Below the pieces are notes generated by a model. That model made no database searches and had not been told where the DNA came from. It saw only the letters and a program-made list of their open reading frames with translations. Below are positions 63,034 to 64,000 of a DNA stretch of 64,000 nucleotides, piece by piece. The first letter of the stretch is position 1. Each line of letters begins with the position of its first letter. Source of the stretch: Streptomyces wedmorensis (lineage in GTDB: Bacteria; Actinomycetota; Actinomycetes; Streptomycetales; Streptomycetaceae); the NCBI RefSeq assembly GCF_000716445.1, contig NZ_JNWK01000042.1, positions 36,589-100,588 on the forward strand, in the 5' to 3' direction. A program made the position numbers and the translations under genes.

Positions 63034-64000
63034 TCAGAAGTCCCACCCTTCTTCCTCGTCCACCGCGGCGACGGCCTTGGTCGTGGCGAAGGACTCGCCC
63101 GCCATGCCCGCCGCGAGTGTGGTGCCGTCCGCCGGATCGATCAGCAGGAACGAACCGGTGCGCCGGGAGTCCGCGTACGAGTCGAGCGCGAGCGGCTCGG
63201 CGGTGCGTACGACGACCCGGCCGATGTCGTTGGCGACCAGCTGCCCGGGGTTCGGGTGCTGGGACAGGTCGTCCAGGGTCAGCCGCGAGGGGATGTCCTT
63301 GACGATCGCCTTGACCGTGCGCGTGGTGTGCTTGAGCAGGACCCGCTGGCCCACCGAGAGCGGCTGGTCGGCCACGTGGCAGACCGTCGCCTCGACGTCC
63401 TGGCTGGTGGCCGGGGCGTCACCGACCGGGGCGAGCAGGTCGCCGCGCGAGATGTCGATGTCGTCGGCGAGCCGGATCGTGACCGACTGCGGCGCCCAGG
63501 CGATGTCCACGGACTCGCCCAGCGCGTCGATGCCGGTGATCGTGGAGGTCTTCCCCGACGGCAGGACGGTGATCTCCTCGCCGACGCGGAAGGCACCGGC
63601 CGCGATCTGGCCGGCGTAGCCCCGGTAGTCGGGGTGCTCGGCGGTCTGCGGGCGGATCACGTACTGGACGGGGAACCGCGCGTGGCAGGCCGTCAGGTCG
63701 TGGCTGACCGGGACGGTCTCCAGGTGTTCGAGCACCGTCGGGCCGCCGTACCAGTCCATGTTCGCGGACGGCTCCACGACGTTGTCGCCGGCGAGCGCCG
63801 AGATCGGGATCGCGGTGATCTCCGGGACGCCGAGCTCGGAGGCGTACGTCGTGAACTCCTCGGCGATCGCGGCGAAGACGGGCTCGGCGTAGTCGACGAG
63901 GTCCATCTTGTTCACGGCCAGGACCACGTGCGGGACGCGGAGCAGGGCGGCGACGGCGGCGTGGCGGCGGGTCTGCTCGACGACGCCGTTGCGGGCGTCG
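63034..64000 (-). CDS. cysN: Sulfate adenylyltransferase large subunit CysN, partial
   Basis: The visible 322 codons are the C-terminal part of CysN, a GTPase that drives ATP sulfurylase CysD in sulfate activation. NKMD (G4) is followed by the EF-Tu-like domains (FPVQYVIRPQTAEHPDYRG, ISRGDLLAPVGDAPATSQD, and VHSL-like end region). The gene runs off the right edge. cysD, cysC and cysH would be expected further upstream by family context. Confidence 0.93.
   Translation of the reverse strand, partial: DARNGVVEQTRRHAAVAALLRVPHVVLAVNKMDLVDYAEPVFAAIAEEFTTYASELGVPEITAIPISALAGDNVVEPSANMDWYGGPTVLEHLETVPVSHDLTACHARFPVQYVIRPQTAEHPDYRGYAGQIAAGAFRVGEEITVLPSGKTSTITGIDALGESVDIAWAPQSVTIRLADDIDISRGDLLAPVGDAPATSQDVEATVCHVADQPLSVGQRVLLKHTTRTVKAIVKDIPSRLTLDDLSQHPNPGQLVANDIGRVVVRTAEPLALDSYADSRRTGSFLLIDPADGTTLAAGMAGESFATTKAVAAVDEEEGWDF

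Overview
The window is a 64 kb piece of a very GC-rich actinobacterial chromosome. Codon third positions are almost all G or C, and GTG/TTG starts, ATGA-type stop/start overlaps and leaderless promoters are common. The gene families point to Streptomyces or a close relative: the coproheme heme pathway (HemG/HemY plus HemQ), SAV2148-type HEPN protein, TIGR04222 proteins, DUF4349 lipoprotein, an Rv2466c-like thiol protein and TreY/TreZ/GlgX. No rRNA, tRNA, CRISPR array, transposase or integrase was seen. It reads as chromosomal DNA with a few eroded accessory spots.

Layout. 1-3 kb: end of a secreted repeat protein, then a DUF4349 lipoprotein/CoA-disulfide-reductase-like operon. 3-5.3 kb: hemG-hemQ. 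5.4-8.7 kb: a three-gene operon of a DUF692/MNIO metalloenzyme and two TIGR04222 membrane proteins, one with a Cys/Ser/Gly-rich tail. This is the most interesting candidate system here: a putative peptide-modification enzyme beside a plausible membrane-anchored substrate. 8.8-13.7 kb: PTH2-like protein, AIM24, a small ABC exporter, a deacetylase and PPK2. 13.8-20.3 kb: PhoX, OsmC, ZapE, a RibD-like reductase, murC and msrB. 20.3-24.9 kb is the accessory stretch: SUKH-3 protein, a methyltransferase pseudogene with an internal deletion, SDR, a phage-receptor-binding-like protein with a duplicated C-terminal domain and C12 tracts, a MarR-like gene and an orphan Ntox44 toxin tip.

25-45 kb: an EF-G paralog with a structured leader, small metabolic and regulatory genes, and three alpha-glucan/trehalose enzymes on the minus strand (treZ, treY, glgX) with unrelated genes between them. 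An FHA protein and a P450-like protein with a broken heme loop lie among them. 45-48.8 kb: a copper-amine-oxidase-like protein split over two secreted ORFs, then a HEPN protein. 49-58 kb: an exonuclease, hydrolases, a sugar ABC importer without its own ATPase, DUF1697 and an Rv2466c-like protein. 58-64 kb: a D,D-carboxypeptidase and the end of a sulfur-assimilation operon read leftward: cysN (partial), two overlapping Cys-containing leader ORFs, sulfonate/sulfate-type ABC transporter genes and a sirohydrochlorin chelatase. The operon thus combines sulfur uptake, sulfate activation and a siroheme step.

All calls come from reading translations and motifs by eye. No database search was run, so family names are recognition, and starts, terminators and promoters are inferred from sequence.
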